NCBI GenBank assembly: GCA_048013815.1
Contig: CM106586.1
Span: forward strand, 16,678,001-16,742,000
From: Setoptus koraiensis
Lineage: Eukaryota; Arthropoda
Length of the DNA stretch: 64,000 nt
Direction: 5' to 3'
The notes under the pieces are model-generated. The model was not told the origin of the DNA, made no database searches, and saw nothing but the letters and a program-made list of their open reading frames with translations. Positions 35,825 to 44,956 of the stretch are shown here, piece by piece (positions within the stretch are counted from its first letter, which is position 1; every line of letters starts with the position of its first letter). The position numbers and the translations under genes were made by a program.

Positions 35825-37534
35825 AGCGACAAGCCGGGCGCCCACGACGCCAACAAGCCGAGCGCCGACGAAACAAATGGATACACAAATGGAAAACAAA
35901 AGTAGTTCTCGCAGCGCCTCGAATCAAATCGAATCGAATGGCGGCATCGGTGCACGAGCCGACGAGTTGATGGATACAAATGGAAAGCAAAATGCGAACG
36001 CACACACATACATCACTCCGGCCGGGCTGCCATATCACTACTATATCACTATAGGAGTGGCTTCTTTGGGGCCCCCTTCGCTATCGAGCGCGCCGCTGCT
36101 CGGGCCACCGCACTTGATAGCGGTTTGATTAGTATTAGAGGCCGGGCGATAATAGCTACTCTCGGCATTGCAGCACGCGCGCGCGCTCGCGCGGGCCCCA
36201 TCGCGCGGCCTCTAATGGCTGTCTAAGGGCGGCACATCAACGGCGCCGCCAGCACTCGTCGTGCAATTGCTCGTCGGGCGCCCCACTTCTCCTTTCTACT
36301 TGAGTGCGATTCTTTTTCACTTTCGTCGTGACTCACTACTGGCGACACTGGCGGCACCTGCTACTCGCTGCTCGCTGCCGCCGCAAAATCGCTGGCTCGC
36401 CCCGGAGTCGGCGGCTCGCTTCGGAGTCGGCGGCTCGCTGGGAACGGGAGCCCGCGATTCCGCGCCGCGATGGCCGAGATTTGGCACCATCGGCACACAA
36501 ACAAACAAAGCGACCTGCATCCCACGGCGCCCCCATGCTCGCCGTCGGCGAATCACACCATGTGATCGAGCCCGCTGACGAGCCCCGCCGACGAGCGCCG
36601 CTGATCAGCGCGCTCCGACCAGCGGGCCCCGATCAGTGCTGGCCGCATGTGCACGAGAGAGTGTGTGTGTGTGCACCGTGTGATGTATGGGGCGACCGGG
36701 GCCAATTGTTTGCTGGGGCCCCGGCTGCGTTGGCGCGCTGATGCGTTGCGGGCGCGCTTGCAGCGCGGATATTTGTTAAACTTGAACACACACACACACA
36801 CCGTGAGCTTGTGCCGCGAGCGCGCGCTCTTAATGACGACGAATGGTCTTGCTGGTGCTCGTGCAAGGATGACGATTAGCGGGATCAGCGCTAATGGAGG
36901 CGCCCACGCTGCTGGCATGCAATAATCGTCGTGTTCGCCCTGGCGCCGCCGAACAATTTCCGCGCGCGCGGGCCCCACTTGTGCCGCTCGTCTAGTCGGC
37001 TCGTCTATGCGGCTCGTACCGCCGCCGCCGCCACGGCCGGCCCCCACATGACTGCGCGCCCAGACCGTGCCGGCCAGCCCGAGCTGTTATGTTGTAACTG
37101 GGGCCGGGCCGCTCCAGCGCGGCGCTCGGACGCTTGCAGCGCCGAAACAAATAGCGGCCAAGTGGCCAAATCATTGCGATGCTGAGGACGATTGATCTCA
37201 ATTTGGCGGCTGGCACAACGAGCGGCGACTAGCGTTCGAACACTGTGCGCTTGAAATGCATACAAACGAACGCTACAAACAGTGGATACAAACAGCGATA
37301 GCTGGCACAGAGCGAAAAGTAGACGGATAAGTAGACACAGGCAGAGAATGGAGAGAAGACGAAGAATTTGATTGTGGAATGATGATGATTATCTCATTCG
37401 CTACACACACACACACACACTCATACAAGCGGCTCAATAGCGACTGGCAACTGTGGCATTTAGAAGCCTGGCGAGAGAACACACAACTCAAACAGTTCGA
37501 GCGCTCGGTTCGCAGCCTCGGTTCGCGGTTCGCA

Positions 37535-37582
37535 CTCGAACGTTTGAACGTTCGAACGTCCGAACGTTCGAGCGTTCGAACA
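37535..37582. repeat. palindrome-rich TTCGAACG cluster
   Basis: Five overlapping copies of the self-complementary words GTTCGAAC/CGAACGTTCG within 48 bases, directly before CAGCAAGGTGAG. The whole block can fold on itself in several registers. Confidence 0.7.
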
Positions 37583-40500
37583 GCAAGGTGAGCCACAGGC
37601 AAAGGCAAACATCAAATTCGGCGCTGGAACGTGGAAGGCCGAAGACTATCGAATGTGTGTGTGTGCGCAGATAATAAGAAGAGATCGCTGTCTCCTACTG
37701 GCTCCTACAACCACCGACTACCACTGCAACCACCGACTACCACTGCGACCACTAACAAACAGCAACAGCCAACAACAAACAGGTAAAACAGGCACCAATT
37801 TCAGTGTTTGTGTGCTGCTAAACTCTGCAAATCAACACAATGTTGATCATCATCATCAACTGCATGATGTGTGTTCGAAGTTCGAGCCAACGAGCCACTA
37901 AGCACTTTGGCCGAACCAAACGACTGCTGCTGCTTCTCAGTTCGCAGCTCGGCTCGTTTTGGCTCGGCTCGTTTTGGCTCGGCTCGGCGCGGCTCAGCCG
38001 GGCCGGCCGGTGAGCCCGTCGACCAAGTTGAGCATCGTCAGCGTGGTCACGTCGCTGCTGCTTCTAAGAACTGACCATTGCACACACACACACACTGTGT
38101 AGCTTGCAAATGGCGTAATGGCGCTCGAGATCATGATGTTGTTCTCTGGCTTAGCGGCGGCGCTCAGGTGAGATGATGATGATGCTCGGGTCGTAGCATC
38201 ATGCCATTTCACCTGACTGGCGCTCGCCAGTGATGATCTGACGGACTTGTCTGACGGTGTGAGCGAGCATCTGCTGCCGCTCCGGCCGTCGCCAATACGC
38301 GCCAGCCCAATTCTGACGCTGAGTCAAGAGAGATCAGTTAAAATGAGAGGTAAAAAAGGGAATGAGAATCAAAATTAGAATTGGCAGACCATTCTCTGTC
38401 CATTCTTGAGGTCAATTTAAACAACACACACACACACACACGCTTAGCCAGAGAAGGCAAATTACGATGATAATGAACAATAAATGATGAAAAGTGAATA
38501 CACACACAGCATGCGCATATTTATATTTATACTCTGTATGAATGTTGCTCGGCCGGCCAAGGCCAGCCCTCTGACCAAGCCAGCTCCGGCGAAACTTTCG
38601 AAGCGTCTCTCGCTCTGCCAGAGACTCTCTGGGCAACCATTAAAGCTCAATATCATTCAATTTGCAGAGCATGAGACCATTACAGCGACGCGCAACGCTG
38701 CCAGCCGAGCCAAGCCAACTAACAGCAAAGCTAAAGTAGCAACAAGTGAACAGGTGAACAATTAATATTGATGGTGATTTTGCTGTTGCTGTTGATGTTG
38801 CTGTTGCACTGGTGCTGTTAGTTGGCGGTGAATAAAGATAAGAATATGTTAATATTTCGACGCCATTCAACGCACCGACGCAATAGCAACGACACATCAT
38901 GGCGGCGGCAACAACAACAACAACAACAACATTGCTCGCCACCAGCCAGACCCGAGCGCGCCCCCACCCCGCATTCGCTGCATATTACATATATCTGTCT
39001 GTTTATGTTTATTTGCATCTCTTTTTGCTGGCTCGTCTGGCGAATATCTCTCTTTGTTTGTATCGTTGTTGGCTAGCGCACCACTCTCAAATCGCAGCTA
39101 TTGTCGGCCATTCGAAATCGTCGGTATTGGCCTATTTTGGGCGGTACAACTCTCGACCGACCGACAGTCGGCATGAGCGGCAACATCTCCAACCCGGGAT
39201 GCACCGGCCTACAAAACGCTACAAAAACATGGAGGGTCCAGCATTGCGCGAGACAATTACGGAAATTATTTATCAGAATGAACGTGCATAATAATAATAA
39301 TAGTGGCACCGCTACAACCTTCACTGTCCACCATGTGTGATCCAGATCAATCATTCTGCTTCATAAAAATCATCAGCTCTCAAGTGATCACGTCAATGGG
39401 TGATGATTGAGCGCCTGATGCGATGTCAGCCAGTGTGTTGTCTTGTTTGCACTGATGCGAAATAAAGATAATTTAATCAGTAATCACTCAATGATTAGCT
39501 AATAGTTAATTCTTTCGCTCTCACTTAGTTCTTGCTCAATTCAATCGTATGAGCCCCAAACGCTTGCAACAACCAGGTAGACATACGGCAGTTATCATTA
39601 TTCAATCATACCACACTTGAGCCACTTGCAAAACACACTGGCCATATAAATACTGGCCAGGTAGTTTTAAAAATAGCTGCTTATAAAAATGATAATTTTT
39701 AGTTTGTGTCTACAGTAAGTGTGAAACAAGTATGGCACACACAACACACATACTCTTCTTATCAAGAGAGCTCATTGACAACTGTATCTAATTAGGACCA
39801 CTTTTGCCAGACTCATCACTCTCTGGGATGTTTGAGTCTCGCTGTTTGTGTGTGGGCACTTCGCGAATAACAAAATACTCATACAAGACAGCTCAATCAA
39901 ATCAGACATCTTGTTGGTCCGACAATTGGACGGACAGCTGTTGTCTCAACACTCACATTAGTTAATTGTGCAATGTCAGTGGATATGTTAGGGGACCCAA
40001 CGAGATGTTGTGTCGCCATTATTTTCTACGGACAACTGATTGTATCAGTAATGTTGCTTGCTTCGAATACAGTCACATCTGATGGGACACACGATTGGCG
40101 GCCAATATTGTGTGAGAGTCGGCACTGACTGACAATCAAAATGCTGACTATCAAAATAATTTTGTCTGCTTTTAAAGGCGATCGAGTATCCGAATTTACT
40201 ATACCAAAAGCGTAAATTAGAACGTTTCGACGTTTCGCCAATCCAGGTAAAGGATTGACCATTCGCCCTCGTGAACCAACAGGCAAATCTGCCTGGCGGA
40301 TCTGCCAAATAGGGCCCTACTGTATCTTGGGAGTATCTCCAAGCAAGCTACAACAACTGAAACAATGATCACTTTTTCTCGTTTCTCACAAACGTAGCAT
40401 ATGAATTCGCTCATCGAGGACAAGGGTTTGCGTGAAATCATCTACGAGTTGGTGATTTGACATAAACTCGTGTTATGATAGACCAATGATGAATTCTTTG

Positions 40501-40686
40501 CTGACGAAAATAAAGTAGATTCGGATATTCAAATTGGTTTCAATCACTCGAACTAGCGATTTCTGTGACAGAATGGCACATTGATCATTTTTCTGAGGCA
40601 CCAAAACAAACTTGATTGAATTTTCCAGCTAGATTTTGCTCAGCGATGGCATATAGCTAATATGTTGGCTAAGCGGGATGAATCTA

Positions 40687-40828
40687 TATAAATATGCCGG
40701 GCACACATACACAACAGAAAATCATTTATTTGAGGTGTGGCAAACGCTCACGGGGACCCGTGGGGAACCTCGGAATTCAATCTACTGAATGTTAGCTGGC
40801 CTCGTGTGACCAGCTAACATACAATAAA
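40687..40828 (+). other. possible small transcription unit: TATA box, two hairpins, AATAAA
   Basis: A good TATA-like word TATAAATA (40687-40694) is followed about 60 bases later by a small hairpin (CACGGG-GA-CCCGTG) near 40750-40763. Next is a perfect 11-bp hairpin ATGTTAGCTGG/CCAGCTAACAT (40789-40799 and 40810-40820) with a 10-nt loop, then AATAAA at 40823. No protein frame fits inside. This is an arrangement of signals only; transcription is not shown, and I do not recognise any snRNA or other RNA family. Confidence 0.25.
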
Positions 40829-40882
40829 TTTGACGAAACTGGTGGTGCTAATTAATAATAATTGGGCGCCCAATTGCATAAG

Positions 40883-41308
40883 TCAACTCTTTTCTGTGGT
40901 GAGTGCCATTTTGTCATGTGTATGAAAAATGATGTTGCTTGTTGTTGGAGCAACAACCGCCTGATCACAATTAATCACAAAAAGACGATGATCCTTTTGG
41001 ATATAATTTGAACATTTGGACAATTTTAAGTGATGAGCGAATTCGCATTTGCTTGACAGGATCGTCTGGTGCTGACACAAATTATTCGAATTTGCATCAC
41101 GACGCTTGTGTAATTTTGCACGATTGTGGACGTATAATTTTGTACGATTGTGGACGTATAATTTTGTAGGATTGTGGACGTATGATTCTGCACGATTACG
41201 ATATAATTTGAGACGATCATAACACAATGTTGTACGATGGTAATATATTTTTATTGAATTTGCCACGATTTTGCACGTTCGACATGATCGAGTGTTGCAA
41301 CTAGTCAT
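40883..41308 (-). CDS. unrecognised open frame with an 8-residue repeat, in the intron after PBX exon A
   Basis: From the ATG at 41308 the frame codes for 141 residues. It is also open further upstream, to the PBX exon A donor at 41416. In AT-rich DNA a stop-free run this long is unexpected. The middle holds three to four copies of an 8-residue unit (YVHNPTKL, YVHNRTKL, YVHNRAKL), encoded by the 24-bp tandem repeat at 41121-41192. There is no signal peptide, no domain I recognise, and no clear Kozak context. The repeat length (a multiple of three) explains only part of the openness. It may be a chance frame, a retained-intron extension or an orphan protein. Confidence 0.2.
   Translation of the reverse strand: MTSCNTRSCRTCKIVANSIKIYYHRTTLCYDRLKLYRNRAESYVHNPTKLYVHNRTKLYVHNRAKLHKRRDANSNNLCQHQTILSSKCEFAHHLKLSKCSNYIQKDHRLFVINCDQAVVAPTTSNIIFHTHDKMALTTEKS
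41121..41192. repeat. tandem repeat, three copies of a 24-bp unit
   Basis: Three 24-bp copies beginning GATTGTGGACGTATAATTTT. The third has three changes. It lies just downstream (in gene sense) of PBX exon A. Confidence 0.9.
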
Positions 41309-41416
41309 GGGGCAAATACGTATCAAAATAGTGCTCGCGTTGATAACAAGTTGATCAACTGGATTATTGGCGATAATCAGCTGATTATCGTTTGTCGTAT
41401 TGGTAATGATACTCAC

Positions 41417-41624
41417 CTACTCTATCCTTGATTTCGCTCAACACCGCGAACAGTGTTGGCTTCATAGGGTGTTCATTGAGTTGAAGTTTGATTGCTTGAG
41501 CTCTATCCAAATTTGCCTCACTGCTTATCTCAAGCAATTCTTCTAACATTTGCTCAATATTTCGTCTATGTGGTGAATGATTGGTTGTCAATGAAACGGC
41601 GGCCACTGTGGCCATGGTTAACAT
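41417..41624 (-). CDS. exd: PBX/extradenticle gene, alternative first coding exon A
   Basis: The ATG at 41624 is directly preceded by an in-frame stop, so this is a first coding exon. A second ATG at 41615 has the better context (ACCATGGCC). It encodes 69 residues plus one base: a short leader, then RRNIEQMLEELLEI, QLNEHPMKPTLFAVLSEIK and DRV, the first part of the PBC-A region. The donor GTAG|GTGAGT leaves phase 1, the same as exon B, so splicing to the acceptor at 6299 gives KDRV-G-LSIR. It lacks exon B's Asn/His-rich leader. No second copy of the LSIR exon was found between 29.6 and 41.4 kb, so an alternative promoter of one gene is more likely than a second complete gene. A lone remnant of a tandem duplicate cannot be excluded. 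Confidence 0.85.
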
Positions 41625-42306
41625 TTAAATGGGATGCTTATTCTTGCTTGTTTGTGGCCGTTGTTGTCGCGTTGTTGTTGTTGTTGTTGCTGTTAATTTA
41701 TCGAGAATTTGCGAATTTATCTTCTTCGTTCTCTCGTTGTCTTGGTGATAATATCTGGCCGATACAGACAAATATAATGCACACCAATTATAATAATAAT
41801 TATAGTAATAATAAGTCGTTGTTGTCTTCTCTATTCACATGATATCATTTGTTGTTGTTGTATTTGCATTCTTTTTTCTTTTTTCTCTTCTTCTTCTCAC
41901 AACAACATCATCATTTCACGCAAACGACCAAATGTGAGTGTGTGTGTGTGTGTGTGTGTGCGTTTGTGTGTGTGTGTGTGTGTGCGTGTGTGTGTGCGTT
42001 CTCTCGCTCAATCTCTCAATTCGACACTGTTCGCTCCGTTCGATCGTTCGTTTGTCCGTTTGTTAGTTCGACGGCCTTCCAACTATTGGTTTGTCTGTTA
42101 TCAACACACACACGCTCAATAATAATACTGCCCAAAACGCCCGTCTGCGCATGTCGAGGGGGAAATTCAAACATGTAAACAAACCAAAATTCAACCTTCT
42201 AGCGCTCGCGTGGTGCCATCTATTGCACGCTTTCACAACCACTGCACAACCTGATCAGCTGATCGGCCTCACTACAACCATACCACTGTATCATACAGTC
42301 AGTAAT

Positions 42307-42331
42307 ACAGAGTCTGTATTACAGACTCTGT
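42307..42331. repeat. perfect 11-bp inverted repeat with 3-nt loop
   Basis: ACAGAGTCTGT at 42307-42317 pairs exactly with ACAGACTCTGT at 42321-42331, with loop ATT. A second, overlapping palindrome (AATACAGA-G-TCTGTATT) shares the left half. Confidence 0.85.
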
Positions 42332-42582
42332 GGGCCTACCATAACGCACCCCTGCACATATTGTTGATCGCCGATAGGGCGCTTTCATCTCGGCACCATT
42401 GAGTCGGTACCAATGGGTCAATACTATTCAATAGTAACTATTGTGTGTGCTTGTTAGCCTGATGGAGGCCGCTGACAAGTGGCACAGTTGAGCGGCAAAT
42501 CGTGATACACAAAACAAAGAAACAGTTGAAAACATTCTGTCGTGACACCACGTTCGCTGCCCTGCATCTCTGGCGGCTACAT

Positions 42583-42595
42583 GTGCCTCTAGCGG
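42583..42595 (-). promoter_or_regulatory. CCGCTAGAGGCAC word, possible insulator or architectural-protein site
   Basis: The plus strand reads GTGCCTCTAGCGG. The same 11-base core GCCTCTAGCGG recurs at 43078-43088. The reverse complement loosely resembles the right part of CTCF-type motifs but is one base shorter, so the match is weak. Confidence 0.25.
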
Positions 42596-43075
42596 ACAAT
42601 AAACTGACGCACGTGATCAAGATAAAGATAACAACATGACAGAGTGTCAGGGAACTGCAATCAAGTTGACAGCGGCCCGATATTCTAACCGATTGCATCC
42701 AGCTCGATATGATTTATCCTTATTATTCAACGCAATCAACTAGATCGCACCAACATGAGAACATTTTTTGGAAAACACTCCAATACTGGAGCTTCAAAGT
42801 GAAACCAACTCTAATCTACTTCTAATCACACTCCTCTGTGTACTGTGTGTCAAAGAATTTTTATGATGGAACTTCGTAGACGAACAAATGTAGTAAAAAT
42901 TCATGCCAACCAATCTCTGACAATCTTGTGAGTCTCTGAAAGGAGCTATTTGTCACACTTGTGACAATGCCCTCGCTTCTGGTATAACTTTACATTAAAT
43001 CGCATTATGAACGCAAAAAGTTGAAACTTTTCACGTGACACTGCGCGCTTGAGAATTCATTCCAATGCGTCGTCA

Positions 43076-43088
43076 GCGCCTCTAGCGG
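43076..43088 (-). promoter_or_regulatory. CCGCTAGAGGCGC word upstream of ESF1
   Basis: The plus strand reads GCGCCTCTAGCGG. It shares an 11-base core with the site at 42583-42595 and lies about 220 bases upstream of the ESF1 start codon. The binding factor is not known. Confidence 0.25.
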
Positions 43089-43309
43089 AATGCCGTGAAC
43101 ATCGGAAAATCTCCACGCGGTCTACAGCACGCGTGTGTTTATACAAGTGCCAAACATTTTCTGCATGGAATTTAGCCGGCAATCTACAGACTATCAGTAG
43201 GATCATCTCTTACCATTTATTGTATCATATATCTCATATCCTTCATATTTAAATTAAAATTTGTTAATTATTATTGATTAAAATTGTTAAGAGTTTGCTA
43301 TTCAACAAA

Positions 43310-44956
43310 ATGGAGGACGAACGATTTAAACAGGTGCTCAAGGACCCCAGGTTCAAGAATATGCGCCAGAGAAAAGTCAAGATAGACAAGAGATTCGCGC
43401 CCATGTTCAAGGATAAACAATTCAAAACTGACGACAATTTACAAAGATTTTATCAGTTAGATAAAGACGAAGATGAGGACGAAGACGAAGATGAAGATGA
43501 AGAGGAGAACGAGGATGAAGAGGTATCATCCTCTTCAGATGAATCATCATCCTCAGACGAAGAGGACGAGACAAATGAAGTTCAGTACGATTGGGCTGCT
43601 CTTGACAAAGATGCAAAACCAACAGAGGAGGCAACTAGACGTTTGGCTATCTGCAATTTCGACTGGGATTATCTTGAAGCTACAGACATTTTCGTTCTTA
43701 TCAACTCATTTAAACCTCCCAAAAGTGTCAAAGTCTATCTATCCGACTTTGGAAAAGAAAGATTAGAAGAAGAAGAAAAGAAGGGACCTAAAGAACTCAT
43801 CGAAATGCCTAGAATTGATGAGGAAGACGAGGAGGATCGCGACCTAGATGATCTGAAGGAAAAACTTCAAGTCGTTAAAAAGAAAAGTACTAATCCAGTC
43901 TGTCAGTACGAAGATGCAGATGAAATGACCGAAGAGCAAAGAGCAGTGGCTGAGCGAATCAGGGTCTATCAGCTCAACAGATTGAAATATTATTACGCTG
44001 TAGTCGAAATGGATAGTGTAGAAAGTGCCGATCACGTATATAAAGAATTAGATGGATTAGAATACGAAGGCAGCTCGACTGCTTTAGATCTTAGGTTTAT
44101 ACCCGACGATATGGAATTTGAAGACTCTCGCATGAAGAGCGAATGCCATGCAATGCCTGATTTGGCATCATATGAAGCTCCCGTATTCATAAACACAGCC
44201 TTACAGCAAACTAAAGTCAATTTGACTTGGGATAGTACCAATCACAGAAGGAAGGGTAAACTACACAAAACGTATACCATGATGGAGTTGGAGAAGGGCG
44301 ACCTTGAGGCTTATCTGGCCTCAGACTCTGAAAGCGACAATCAAGATGAGATGCTTGAAGATTTGTCGGGTGAAGAAGGTGAACCCAAAATGAACAAATA
44401 TAAACGTTTATTGCAGAAGTTGCAAGAGGAGGAAGAACAGAAAGACAAGATAGACTTAGAAGTTAACTTTTCAGAAGAGGAAGACAACAAAGGAAAAGTG
44501 AAAGATGAAGATGGAAGTGATGATCATGAAAATGATGAAAGCGATGATGATGACGGAAGCGATGACGACGATGGAAGCGATGACGACGATGGAAGCGATG
44601 ACGACAATGAAAGGGATGATGATGTTGAAAGCGATACTCCCGTTAAAACCGATGATCCTATTCAGAGTGATGATGATGATAGAGGCCGCGGTTCCAAGGG
44701 TCGCAAATCTAAGCGTCGTCATGCTAAAGCTCGCAACACCAAAGGTGGCGATGACGAAGATGAAGGCTTGAAATTGTTGCTTCTCGATACAGACGCGAAA
44801 AAAGAATCCGAATTTCAGTTCAATCCCGAGGATGATCGTTTCAAGGCTGTTTATGATTCCCACCTTTACAATATTGACCCTTCAGATGCAAATTTCAAAA
44901 GAACAAAGGCATACGAGGAGTTAGCTAAGAGAAAGCGTCGAAAGACTTTATTATAA
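43310..44956 (+). CDS. ESF1: ESF1 homologue, nucleolar pre-rRNA processing protein
   Basis: ESF1 acts in the nucleolus in early processing of the 18S pre-rRNA within the small-subunit processome. The 548-residue protein starts MEDERFKQVLKDPRFKNM at the ATG at 43310, followed by KVKIDKRFAPMF, the ESF1/NUC153-type N-terminal block. Then come an acidic Asp/Glu/Ser tract (about 57-100) and an RRM-like core (RRLAICNFDWDYL ... VKVYLSDFGKERL ... YYYAVVEMDSVESADHVYKELDG, about 115-265). A second Asp/Ser-rich stretch contains a repeated GSDDDD unit (about 400-455). The C-terminal NUC153 motif is DDRFKAVYDSHLYNIDPSDANF, shortened here to its central residues FKAVYDSHLYNIDPSD. It ends in a basic KRKRRK tail. 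It is complete in one exon and shorter than vertebrate ESF1. Its stop codon abuts that of RTEL1 on the other strand. Confidence 0.93.
   Translation: MEDERFKQVLKDPRFKNMRQRKVKIDKRFAPMFKDKQFKTDDNLQRFYQLDKDEDEDEDEDEDEEENEDEEVSSSSDESSSSDEEDETNEVQYDWAALDKDAKPTEEATRRLAICNFDWDYLEATDIFVLINSFKPPKSVKVYLSDFGKERLEEEEKKGPKELIEMPRIDEEDEEDRDLDDLKEKLQVVKKKSTNPVCQYEDADEMTEEQRAVAERIRVYQLNRLKYYYAVVEMDSVESADHVYKELDGLEYEGSSTALDLRFIPDDMEFEDSRMKSECHAMPDLASYEAPVFINTALQQTKVNLTWDSTNHRRKGKLHKTYTMMELEKGDLEAYLASDSESDNQDEMLEDLSGEEGEPKMNKYKRLLQKLQEEEEQKDKIDLEVNFSEEEDNKGKVKDEDGSDDHENDESDDDDGSDDDDGSDDDDGSDDDNERDDDVESDTPVKTDDPIQSDDDDRGRGSKGRKSKRRHAKARNTKGGDDEDEGLKLLLLDTDAKKESEFQFNPEDDRFKAVYDSHLYNIDPSDANFKRTKAYEELAKRKRRKTLL
44947..44952 (-). 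terminator. AATAAA for RTEL1, lying inside the ESF1 coding end
   Basis: On the minus strand AATAAA begins five bases after the RTEL1 stop codon (44959-44957). The same bases encode the last codons of ESF1 on the plus strand. Confidence 0.5.

Larger units (their letters stand above)
33538..40686. other. non-coding DNA (within the presumed PBX intron between exons A and B)
   Basis: No convincing coding sequence. The frames at 34105-34536, 35028-36038 (minus) and 38484-38765 were read and resemble nothing known. From 33.6 to about 39.3 kb it is GC-rich with short arrays. From about 39.4 kb it becomes AT-richer and largely free of repeats. Confidence 0.5.
41625..43309. other. non-coding DNA upstream of PBX exon A (minus) and ESF1 (plus)
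   Basis: This is the divergent intergenic region between exon A and ESF1, so it should hold both promoters. It contains GTT and GT microsatellites (41670-41695, 41937-41998), a perfect hairpin (42307-42331) and paired GCCTCTAGCGG words. No coding sequence was recognised. Confidence 0.6.

Noticed and set aside
35028-36038. 336-codon minus-strand frame
   Set aside because: It passes through the exact 18-bp array at 35771 (GSGWRS repeats) and GC-rich DNA, and resembles no protein.
38484-38765. Frame with a signal-peptide-like start (MRIFIFILCM) and KRLSL-type dibasic sites, reminiscent of a neuropeptide precursor
   Set aside because: The hydrophobic stretch is short, no repeated or amidated peptide motif is present, and the upstream part is a chance extension. 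The evidence is not enough.
40026-40308. Two overlapping minus frames in the AT-rich region, possibly transposon-derived
   Set aside because: No transposase motif, no terminal repeats and no similarity I recognise.
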